Below, one piece after another: positions 49,334 through 59,349 of a stretch of 64,000 nt of DNA. The position numbers and the translations under genes are program-made. Each line of letters starts with the position of its first letter. Position 1 is the stretch's first letter. The notes beneath the pieces are model-generated. The model saw only the letters and a list, made by a program, of their open reading frames with translations, was not told the origin of the DNA and did not search any database. Location: assembly GCF_963675165.1 (NCBI RefSeq), contig NC_087388.1:1652800-1716799 (forward strand), in the 5' to 3' direction. The DNA comes from Halichondria panicea. Lineage: Eukaryota > Porifera > Demospongiae > Suberitida > Halichondriidae.

Positions 49334-49891
49334 ATCCGACTAGAAAAACATTTGCAATGTGAAAAATTGCTAGGATTGGCCAGGGGAACCACAAAAAAGC
49401 GTGGGAACAAGAAATCAGACGAGAGCATAACTCCAATCCGTTACAACGTCAATCACATGTATATACTGGTAGTTTTCCCATGTTTTCCCAGCCAATATGC
49501 CACGCAATTTTTACTGGTGGAGTGATGACCAATCCCTATATATATTTATTATACATCCATTTTAGAATGTGGGGCACATAATCATGATGATTTGTGATGA
49601 ATTGATGTTCCTAATACATGCAGTGTTGAGCACAGGTACACACAGTCCATCCATGCGTAGTAACATGCACGGACCGTACTGGTGACTGCATGGAATGATG
49701 TGGTGGATGGAAGCTGATAGGTGGATCTGGAACACAGTCTATTATTTAATATACTATGTATTGTACATGTTCATGACGTTGTAACGGATTGGAGTTATGC
49801 TCTCGTCTGATTTCTTGTTCCCACGCTTTTTTGTGGTTCCCCTGGCCAATCCTAGCAATTTTTCACATTGCAAATGTTTTTCTAGTCGGAT
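49334..49891. mobile_element. Foldback element with 118-bp inverted arms
   Basis: Bases 49334-49451 and 49774-49891 are reverse complements, as far as I can see without mismatch, and surround a 322-bp centre without coding potential. It marks the left end of the roughly 1.4-kb segment (49334 to about 50740) that spacer copy 1 lacks. Perfect arms suggest a recent arrival. Confidence 0.85.
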
Positions 49892-50740
49892 TCCCTTTCT
49901 TTTTCAGTACAGTTTACGTATCATGACATGCATAAGTGGAACGTCAAGAGGCAGTACAAGAAGAGAAGACAGGACTAATCAGATATCTTCTAGAATATCT
50001 CTGGACTAATAATTATAGTATAATGAGTAATAATTTATTGCTTGATAATTATGTTGAATTTGCGAATCAGTATTAAATGACAGCCATTTTAAGAGCATGA
50101 TATCTAGCCAGTGCATATAGCATGCCTGTCAGAGAAAGGGAGCTAGAGCTGAACAGTGTGAAGAAAAGGAACACCTCAGGCTCTGGAAAAGCACTGCTGC
50201 ACTGATTTTAGGCGCACGGTTTATTAGCCACGCCTATCTATTATTATTGGCCACAACGCAATTGCTGAGTCATTAAAGATGGCGGAATTGTCTAAGTAAG
50301 AGAAATAGAGACTGAGAGGTCATCTGCCTCGTGGAAGCAATCGCAAATCTGAAGAAGCGCTTTGTAATCCAGGTTGTAGTCGTTTGGAAACCCTGTGCAG
50401 AATGTCCTGGAGATGGCTGTACTTGGAGTAAATGCTGGGCAAGAAACTTACTTACTTACTTACTCACTTACTTACTTAGTCAGTCAGACAAAGAGCGGTG
50501 AAACGTCGAAATAGTGCAATTTTTAAAATGAAAATATTCATTCATTAAAATGTTCATGGATTATGAAATGAGAGATACAAAGAGAGAAAAGGCTAAATAA
50601 ACTATCTGTTCAGCCAGTTTCTTGATGTGGCCTTTCCCTGCAGAGATAGAACAGTTTGAACACGAGTCAAAATAATTGAAATATTGCTAAACACGGGCAA
50701 ACCCACTGCCAATCCTATGTAAAACCTACTGGTTTTACTA
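49892..50740. other. Remainder of the copy-2-specific insertion
   Basis: No protein-coding similarity is seen. A GGCGCACGG / GCCACGCC stretch near 50210-50235 may be the edge of another short element. Homology with spacer copy 1 resumes at about ATAACTTAGTCTAAG (50751). Confidence 0.4.
50447..50480. repeat. (ACTT)n microsatellite
   Basis: About eight tandem ACTT units with one ACTC interruption, inside the copy-2-specific insertion. Confidence 0.8.
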
Positions 50741-53210
50741 ATAACTTAGTCTAAGAATAAGTGTGGCAATACAGTGCTACTAGGTAAGTGAATTCATGTA
50801 AAATTAAGATATGAGAACACAGATAGAGATATAGCAATGCCCAGCACTAAGCCTCTTCCGTTGGATAAAGGCTAGTTGCGAGCAAAAGGGGCGTGTGCAC
50901 TCAATTAATTATAAAATGGATCAAGGTTTCAATACATATGCAGAGTGATAAAGAATTGAGCTACAAAGAGGGTGCTGTTTCCAGGTCTTTCTTTTTGATA
51001 ACCAATGACGAGAAAATATACTTGCGTTCCACTTTCTAGTATACCTATAACCTGCAGTGTCAGGCTTGGAGCACGTTACCATAAGTAAGAGCAGCTAGGA
51101 GAGGTATATATGGAACCTTTTTGTAGACTTCTGACAAATGTTCTATGGTAGATACCCATGCAGTAGTGCTGCGTGGGTGTATGTGTGCATGCTGCAGGAT
51201 TAATATTGTACGCTCTGGCTTCCTACAAGAAAACTATAAGCAGCCGATATCAGAATCATGCACGATGCCGTGTGTATATATACGTTTTTGAGTGAGACTG
51301 GCTTCATGCAAACCAGAGGGTGTGACGTCACACACTGCACTAATTGCCTAGCATCACGTGAGGCGTTGTCTATCCCTCTCTTTCAATAATATATTTTTGT
51401 ACTTAGTTCCTTGGCTCACAGACATCTCGTCGCACAAAATAGTTGATTACATACATTGTCACTGTCTAGTGTCTAACATATACCATTTCTTGTACGTAGG
51501 CTGCATACAATGTCATGTGTTTGTTTATCAAGTTGATACTAATTAACTCTGTGTATGACATCATACATTATTTTGCATGCATGTGCACGGCCTGTACAAT
51601 GGTATTCATTTCAATGAAATTTATTTTGCAGCCCATAATTATTGAGTATGCATGTCGGTATAAGAATTAGAATGCACAAACAAAAATTTGGCACACACTA
51701 ACAAGTGGATATAATGGCACGGGAAGTACTGTAAACTATAGCGAAAACTTAGATGAGCCATAATAAATACTACTATAAAATCTCGTAACAGACATCAAAG
51801 GGGGGAAAGACATCTGGTAGAAGGGCCGCTTTTTCATGGCCAATTTCAGAATGTTGTCGTACGAATCAGATTGCCAGATTTTTAATAATAAAACATTCTG
51901 GGTATGGTTTACGTAACCTGTAGAAAGAAGTGTACGCTATAGCAGCTAGAAGCTGAAATGATTATTAAGCTGCTGCTATTCAACGATGTTAGTTATAAGG
52001 AGCTCCAACCATGCTGTAAAGTTAAAGAAATGTTGCATGTGAATGGTAGATCTAGAAACTTGTTTGTATGGGAGTTGTTGAGGGAGCAGCTGTTGAGAGA
52101 GCAACGCGTCCTGTATCGGAACTCGTACTATTCTTCTTGTAGAAATACTACTTAGTGCTGATCACATGATCTCCAGCCAATCAGCTTATCTGAAAGTAGT
52201 CAGATGACCATGGATTAAATAACTTAATCCACACTTAAGTGTACTTTAAGTTGGTTTGTTAATGCACACTTATAAAAAAATCATAATACAAGCAGATTGA
52301 ATCTGAATGTCATCATAATTATAATAATAATACAAGCAGATTAAATATGTACACAAGCAAAGCTGAAAAGTATTAGAAAGTTGAATGTTATTGTTCCGAC
52401 TTGTTTCATGTGTAGTAAGTGTACCGAATTGCTGACTTGACCATAGCATCGCTTTTTCGTCTGGAGAAATAGGCTCAGCTTGCTTCAAAGATGTACATAC
52501 CTGTACCTAAGCCAGATCCATCTAATCGTTTCATCAAAGGTGCTTCAAATATCATAGCTTTCCAAAAGAGCAAACCAGATACTCATTGCCATATAGTTTG
52601 CGCACAAAGTTTCCGATCCAGTAAGCCAGATCAGCTGGAGGCATATCCAGTAGTGGGATCGGGATCCGGGACTGTTGGTCAGCAGGAGAAATAAGTCGAG
52701 AACATGCCCAGTCAGTCCAGATAGCTTTAGATCGTATCTCCTTCTCCTTTGCATCAGTTACTGGATCTACAAACCTACTAAAACTTGCTATTACGTCTAG
52801 CTAGCTAGCTAGCCACCAGCAACTGATTAAAAATGTAGCTAGATCTAGCTGCCTCGAGGCGTAGCCGCACGGTGGATACGTAAAGCTGGCTGTGCGTGGC
52901 CCAACGAACGGTACAATGCAACGACAAATAACAGCTTCTATGGGCTTCTAGCCACATTCTCTTGGATTTTGATTAGTAGAGAATTTGCAAAATAAATTTA
53001 GTTTGACTCACCGTGAAGGCAGTTGCATTGCAGAATATTTTATGCATCATCTGTAGGCATATTAAATTTATGAGTTAGCCTTGCACTAAAGCGTTATAGC
53101 TGTTTGATCATTGACAGGATATACAAAATTACTAAAACTTCTACATTCCTTGAAGATCATTCATCAAGCCATCAGATAGACTTCTGTTTCCATTAAGCTC
53201 CTCATCAAGA
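50741..53210. other. Noncoding spacer with private ~870-bp insertion
   Basis: The region matches 20385-22070 except for about 51977-52850, which has no counterpart. That insertion holds no recognisable gene; its open frames on both strands overlap each other and resemble no family. Confidence 0.4.
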
Positions 53211-53430
53211 GCGTAACCAGGATTTTTCGAAAGAGGGGACAAAAAGTGATCGCTTATCAGCCGTGCAGCGCCATAATTTTGACCGGAAGCCCCGCCTCTT
53301 AATAATAACATCATAATTAAGTTCTCTACCTAGTTGGGTGTGGCCTGATGTTCTAGAAGGAGCTTTTAAATTAACGCTAAACTATGTCTGCGCACAAATA
53401 AAATGTATAAAAAATTATGAATCTCGTATA

Positions 53431-53502
53431 CAGTGGAACCTCCATAAACGGACACCATTGGGGAACAGCCTTTTTTCATAATTATGAGAAATGATACCAC
53501 TG
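53431..53502. mobile_element. 72-bp pogo/Tc1-like miniature element
   Basis: It starts CAGTGG and ends CCACTG, with TA on both sides as expected for the TA target of Tc1/mariner/pogo elements. The left subterminal GAACCTCCATAAACGGACAC is of a kind common in pogo-related miniature elements. It lies within the 53211-53588 insertion absent from spacer copy 1. Confidence 0.6.
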
Positions 53503-54065
53503 TATACAAATGTGCAAAATCTCGTTTTTGGTTCCTAACCACGCCCATATACAATCACCAGGGCTAGTTGACGACCTAGCGTTACTTTAGAGACAACTCG
53601 GCCTGGGAACAAGGCTATATAGAACAAAACTAACATTGCAGTGGTGCCCAACCCTACGTATATACGCTCGCCAACTGGCTAAGAACAACTTCAAGAACTA
53701 GTCTATAATATATAATTTGTTGGATGTATGAATGCAATAATAACTGTACTGATTACACTATCACCTTTCATGTGATATCTGTTATGTCTGTTCTACTTAC
53801 GTTTTGTCATGTGCTCTTGTGAAATCTACATGTATCAGTGGTCTAGAAATCTCCATGTCTATATCTGTGTCTCCCCATGCTCTATTTTTAGTGTAATTTT
53901 TGTTGGTCTCTGCACCACATGGTAAAAATCTTTAGTTGAAGTGGATTTTATCTGTGAGCCTATATAGCTAGTATAGACTAGGTTACAACTATTTCCTAGG
54001 CTACTGGCTAGCTATATAGAACTGTCTATCTAAGAAAGAACTCAACATATTTATAGTTTAGACAA

Positions 54066-55925
54066 GGCATCACACATGAGGAGCACGGGTAAGTCGGAGT
54101 TTAAATGACCAATAACGAGTCCGTAGTGAGTGACTTCGAACGCCTGATTCTCTTTGTCTGACCACGTCCATTTGACTTCTTTCCCAAGAATAGCGTACAG
54201 TGGTGCCAACATATCTGCCATATTTGGCAGATATGTTGAGTCAAAAGTTCTAAATACGATTTCAACTCAGACACATTTTTGGGCACCGGTGCTTCTTGAA
54301 GCGCCTTTACTTTCTTTTGGACAGGACGTAGATCGTGCTCGTCGATAACATGGCCCAGAAAAACAACAGTTTTGGCTAAAAACTTGCACTTCACTCTTTG
54401 GCTCTTGGGCTCGTAGACCCGCTAAGGCTTGATCTAGCTTATAATTTATGCTAGCTTAGTCAAGACTTTGGAAAGGGAATTAAGATAGTCAACTTCATAT
54501 TTACCTGTGATTAATATAATTATAATCTAGGTACACAACAACATTGGGGATTCCCTACAGTAATAAATCCTTCATGTACCTCTGAAAAATTCCTGGTGCT
54601 GATGATACTCCGTAGGGCAGCCTAGTGTAGCAAAACAAGCCCTTCTGTGTGTTTACGACTACTAACTCTTCGTCTAAGGGAGGCTGCAAATATGCTTGGC
54701 TTAGATCTAGCTTTATAATGCTTTTCAACCATCCAGTTTTGCAAACAGGTCTGGATAGGGTACTTATCCAACTTTTCCACCAGATTTACCATTAAATTTT
54801 GTTTAATCCCTACAAATGAGCACCCTTCGTTTGTTTGGTTTAAAAACTGCGACGATTGGGGTCGCCCAATCTGAATGTTCCACTGGTTCTAGGGTACCCT
54901 CTGATATAAGTTTTTCAGGTTCAATTTCCACCATGTCCCGATAAAAGTATGGTGCACTACGTGCAAACAATTTTGGCCTTAAACCCTTTTGCTGTTCCTA
55001 GGTCAGAGCCAAACACAGCCCTGTGCTCCTCCAATAGATTGTTAAGGGCAGCGTTCAGTGGCGGGGATCCAGAGGGGGTTCTTTGGGTTCAATTGAACCC
55101 CCTCTGATACATAAGTGAGTGGGAGGCTGAAGCCATGCACTACTAGGCACTAGCTATAGCTAGTTTTTCGTTCTTACTACACTTATCACTTACTTTTAGT
55201 TCTTGCAAGTCCTGTGAAGGCTTGTTTGTGCAGTTTTAGTGACTAAAAGGCTAAAAACTTGTAGACTATTAAAATTACTGCAGTGCTGACAGGTAATGTT
55301 CAATCATGTGATGCGCATACTGATTGTTTAGTAGAATTGACGACTTTTTTTAGGTAAAATTTAGAGTCTTTGTGTCGCTCAACTGACTGTGCTACTGGAA
55401 CCCCCCTTTTAAGAATCCTAGATCCGCCACTGGCGTTCTGTAACCAAACATTTCGTACTAGTTCAACTTTATCTCTTCAAGTAAATGTCTGCCCAGTAAA
55501 CTAGGGCCCTCCCCTTTTACAACTAGCAATGGAAGGGTCACTTCTTGGCCACTGTACTTTACCAGCGCATCTTCTTCGAGGAGTTAATTGCGAACAGTTC
55601 ATACTCATCCTCACCATCAGTGCTCTTTGTGAAATCATCATCCATCTTGTGTACATGTCGGTCAGTACGTTTGTATCCTTGTGAGCCTGTGCTGCGACAC
55701 ACGGTATTGAGATGATCTTTCCTCCCGCAGATATGACAGATTGCCTCATTTTACCGGATTCCGTAGCATTTATGACCAGTTTTACCACAATATAAAAACA
55801 ATTTCCACTCTGAGCTTGACCGGTTCCTTGACCGGTCCCCTTTCTGTTATCTGATGTATCTCTGACGATTCGTCTCCCCCGGTTGCTGCAAGTGCCTTTG
55901 CTCCATACCTTGGGCGAGGTCAATG
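54066..55925 (-). mobile_element. Degenerate Gypsy-type LTR retrotransposon, spacer copy 2
   Basis: Same relic as at 24567-27490, on the minus strand and without the LINE, so the reverse transcriptase region is contiguous across about 54600. The RNase H part beyond 54066 is missing, cut by the deletion junction. A TIR element interrupts it at 55057-55431. The zinc-knuckle region lies near 55690-55800. Stops and frameshifts are frequent. No LTR or integrase was identified. Confidence 0.75.
55057..55431. mobile_element. TIR element with GCGTTC target duplication
   Basis: Inverted ends AGTGGCGG and CCGCCACT are followed inward by inverted GGGGGTTC / GAACCCCC tracts. GCGTTC is present at 55051-55056 and 55433-55438, and once only in spacer copy 1 (about 27022), which is the empty site. 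375 bp, noncoding. Confidence 0.8.
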
Positions 55926-55929
55926 GCTT

Positions 55930-56478
55930 TTTTTTTTATAGAGTCATCAAGTCTAATAATGACTACATACTACTTCAAAATGATGTAAATGCTGTTTCGA
56001 CCTTCATGAACTCTAGGCTACTTCAATTAAATGTGACAAAATACAAGTTTATGTTCGTTTCCAAAAAGACCTCTCACTCATTGTTGCCTCCAGCTCTACA
56101 CTTAAATGGAACCTTGCTGCAACAAGTTCCAAATTACAAATATCTGGGTCTCACATTATCTGATGATCTCTCCTGGCACCCTCATATTACTACCATTTGT
56201 AACAAAACAAGAAAACTAATTGGTCTACTTTATCGAAGGTTCTCAACCAATGCATCTCCATCCACTCTCTTAAAACTATATAAAAGCTTTGTGAGGCCAC
56301 ATATGGAATATGCTTCAGAAGTATGGAGTCCCCACTATAGAAGAGATATAGAAAACCTGGAAAAAGTACAGAGATTAGCCATGAGAGTGTGTCTGGGTCA
56401 GTGGGATCTAAAGCAGGGAGAACTGCTGTCAGCATCTGGCCATATATTCAGGATATTTTCGGATGAAATTTCAGTTTA
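55930..56478 (+). pseudogene. LINE reverse transcriptase C-terminal fragment
   Basis: An open frame of about 180 codons on the + strand carries the end of a non-LTR reverse transcriptase: the NYKYLGLTLSDDLSW motif and a thumb with RPHMEYASEVWSPH. The catalytic YADD part is absent. It belongs to another lineage than the LINE at 25124-26560 and replaces the sequence that follows the Gypsy relic in spacer copy 1. Confidence 0.8.
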
Positions 56479-56582
56479 ATGGAAATATTATATACGGGGA
56501 AATTATCCAATAATTTTGCGCATGCGCAAACAGTCAGTAGCAGGCCTCAGTGTCCCCTACTGTACAGGCGGCTCTCAGTGTG

Positions 56583-56643
56583 ATGGGGGTCAAAGTTCTC
56601 ACCTGTGGAAATACAGATGAGGTAGAAGAATTGCTGTTGGAAC
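56583..56643 (+). CDS. Possible orphan first exon of an ankyrin gene
   Basis: An ATG opens a 20-codon frame reading TCGNTDEVEELLLEQ near its end, close to SCGDLDEVKELLITK at the N-terminus of gene A. A GTAAGT donor-like site starts at 56644. The following sequence shows no second exon that I can recognise. It may be the start of a spliced ankyrin gene or a relic. Confidence 0.3.
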
Positions 56644-57516
56644 AGTAAGTTCTTAAAGGGGCGTGTATTTTGTGTTATGTGAAATGTAATTAGCTTTGTT
56701 GCATGTTTGAGCAAAAGATCAAAGAAACCACAGTGCAAATATATGGCATATTGCACAGTGAAGCCAGGCACACCAAAGCTAACAAGTTACCGCAGCGCGC
56801 AATATGCAATATATTTGCACAGCCAGAAAGCTTGGACAAAAGTTGGAATGATCTCTTTTATATTGTTCCTACAACTCACTATTTGTGGTATCAAAATAAG
56901 GAATGCGGAAGGCATGCACTCATTATAACTATGCTTCTCCCACGCAACAAATCAGTTATTGCATGAGCACGAGTGCAATATGCCAGATATTGGCTCAGTA
57001 GTAAATTAGTGATCGAGGGCCGTAGATACATATTCTGCCATATTATACACACATGCACAGTGAGGTATATGTTAGCGTGTTTGTGTGTGTTGACTGCTAG
57101 CTACAGTATATATTTGTTGCATTTTGACCTAGCTCTGAGATTAAAAAGAAACATTGTTCCGATATCTAACAGTTTAATTGTGCCATTATCCAGATATTGG
57201 CATAGCGGTTAGATACTGGCGCAGTAAGGCTAAAGTTACCTACACTAAAATTAGGCTAAAAGTAGTCTGCAAGATAAGTTTGTAATCCAATTAGTGACCT
57301 TAATTAGCTTGGGTCAAGTGGCTCTTCGAGGTCACAAACGTCATTCGACCCAATAATTGGCGAGGATGTGGCCAGACTGTAGCATCATCTGTTTGTACAA
57401 TTTTAGCCTTGCACTAAAGCCCTAGCTTTTCATTAGCTACAAGAGTCAAAAAGAGTTGCAACTCTGTAATTCCAGAAGCATGCAACCATTGTGAACTCTG
57501 ACGTCTTTGCAGATCC
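56644..57516. other. Noncoding, with a short inverted repeat
   Basis: A GTGCAAATATA stretch at about 56733 recurs inverted at about 56809-56820 (TATATTTGCAC). Overlapping short open frames on both strands show no family resemblance. Confidence 0.35.
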
Positions 57517-57795
57517 AGTGGCGTAGGCAGAGGGGGGCTGACGAGGCTAGAGCCCCCCCCCTTTTGTGCTCCATCAACTCCAACTCAGCTTGAATCACCT
57601 GATCTGTCAATCTATTCTGCACTGCACTGCATGCATAGTTACTAGAATGATGTCATTCAATGGAAATGTGGGCAGGGCTATCTAATGCGCATGCTGATTG
57701 ATGAGGAAAAGTGATGACCTTTTTTTAGGTAAAATTCCATGTTATTCAGCACCTTCCCTGGCCCTGCCCTTCCCAAAATCCTGGCTACGCCACTG
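57517..57795. mobile_element. TIR element with AGATCC target duplication
   Basis: Ends AGTGGCGTAG and CTACGCCACT are inverted, and AGATCC flanks both sides (57511-57516 and 57796-57801). The interior shares GGGCAGGGCTATCT and GCGCATGCTGATT with the elements at 23482, 55057 and 58540. Confidence 0.75.
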
Positions 57796-58539
57796 AGATC
57801 CACCCCTTTCATTGACAGGAAATACACAGGACATACACAATGTCATGACAAAATTCAACATTAAACTTCCAATCTATGCTTCTATAGCTTCTATCCCGCT
57901 TGCATCAACTCTAGCCAGACTCCTGTTTCATTAAGCTCCTCCATCTTGCTATCCTCTTTGTTCTATTGCACTCTTACGCACAGTAGATCTACCTAACATA
58001 ACCTTTAGCTCAACTTAGCTTTCTGATCAGTGAAAAATATTTAGATTTACGTGATTGAATATAGGTCATTCACATATCGTGCACCGGTGTTGGAGGATTC
58101 AGTCACCCCAGCTGGGACTGGGTTCTAGTTCATTTACCCTTAAGATTTAGGGCCCCCCCCCCACATACACACTGCAAAAATTATGAGCGTGTTTCATTTG
58201 GTTCTTATTCTGAGGTCTAATTTCGTCGTTAATTTAATCGAGGAAATTAGTTAATGATGTTACGCATAATATTTTCGGAGCATTGATTGTGCAAACGCAT
58301 TATTTTATGCTCATGTGTATTGGTAGACCTATCATTTACCTGCATATTTATCTAGCTTATACATACCTATATAATTATATAGATCTACACCGAGTATCCT
58401 ATACTCCCACGCACATACCATTCTAAACTATTATCTGTTAATGTAGTTGTCTACAAACTGTCAAGTACAAAACGTATATGGAGTCCCATATCAAAATCCT
58501 TTTTTTAATAAACATAAGCTCTGTTTACACGACACCTAA
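57796..58539. other. Noncoding spacer
   Basis: Nothing coding is recognised. A poly(C) run at about 58152-58162 is present. Part of 57835-57960 distantly resembles 22010-22070. Confidence 0.35.
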
Positions 58540-58820
58540 TTATGATGTCACGAAATTGAGATGTGGGCAGGGCTATCTGATGCGCATGATGACTGCTGAG
58601 AATAAGCTATGACCAGGTAAAATTCTGAGCTTCACTGCGCCTCTAGGAAGCAGGAGCACCTTCCTAGTTTAAGCTACCTTGTTTTAGTTGCTCTAAGTTG
58701 GTGCCACAGCAAGTTGGAAGTTGCCATACTCAGAGTATATGAAATAACAGTAGATTTTTGTTTAGTAAACATTTTCAGCTGTTATTTGCCACCCCTACAC
58801 ACCTAAGCTATCTATGGCCC
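58540..58820. mobile_element. Fragment related to the 23482 TIR element, opposite orientation
   Basis: Reverse-complement similarity to about 23505-24070 is visible, including AAGTTGGTGCCACAGCAAGT, AACATTTTCAGCTGTTATTT and GGGCAGGGCTATCTGATGCG. No clear terminal repeat pair was found, so it is probably truncated. Confidence 0.6.
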
Positions 58821-59349
58821 TGTATATGTAGCTCTCATCATTCATCTCTAGTCGCTATGTAGAGCATGGCTACAGCAGCTTAATTAGAATTAACGTACAG
58901 TTCAAAGGTCAACTTCAAAGTAGCTAAGGTAGTTAAACTATTGAGTAACTAAGGTATAGGTGAACTATCAAGTAGCTAAGGCGAACTACTAGTAGCGTTC
59001 AGGGCCACCATAGAAACCTTCAATCGCATTGTACGTACGTACAATGGAGTTGCTACCACTCAATTGTTTTATCTACTTCTATCAATCCACTCCGCCTAGC
59101 GCCTATTGTGACGTCAATGTTTTACTGACCATTTTTTGTTATCTGTAGCTTAATTCTTGATACTGGTTGATGATGCTGAGTGCATGCGCAAGCATGCAGT
59201 CGATACCAGGCCCTCTTCCTTTGACCAAGCATGAGCGGAAGTGGGCGTGGGGACGAGGCTAGCACACATCACACAATACCACTGCAATTAACGTATACTG
59301 TACACACAACACACAATACAGATACTGCTTATTGCGTATAGCCACAGAA
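58821..59349 (+). other. 5' flank of gene C, noncoding
   Basis: It contains an imperfect tandem of AGTAGCTAAGG-like units (about 58917-58995) and a GGGCGTGGGG box at about 59243 that could bind a GC-box factor. The 8-base leader CCACAGAA after TAG matches gene B closely. No gene is seen. Confidence 0.4.

Larger units (their letters stand above)
42682..54065. repeat. Duplicated spacer, copy 2
   Basis: This block is collinear with 14395-22545 and is lengthened by private insertions. It ends at an abrupt junction at about 54064, where TTTAGAC is joined directly to Gypsy sequence. In copy 1 the two sides are separated by about 2 kb (22546-24566). Confidence 0.85.

Noticed and set aside
49797..50009. 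Open frame of 70 codons starting within the foldback element.
   Set aside because: It begins in the inverted arm and runs out into noncoding sequence, without family resemblance or counterpart.
52491..52694. Open frame of 67 codons in the copy-2-specific insertion.
   Set aside because: An overlapping frame of the same length lies on the opposite strand, no domain is recognisable and spacer 1 lacks it; chance is sufficient.
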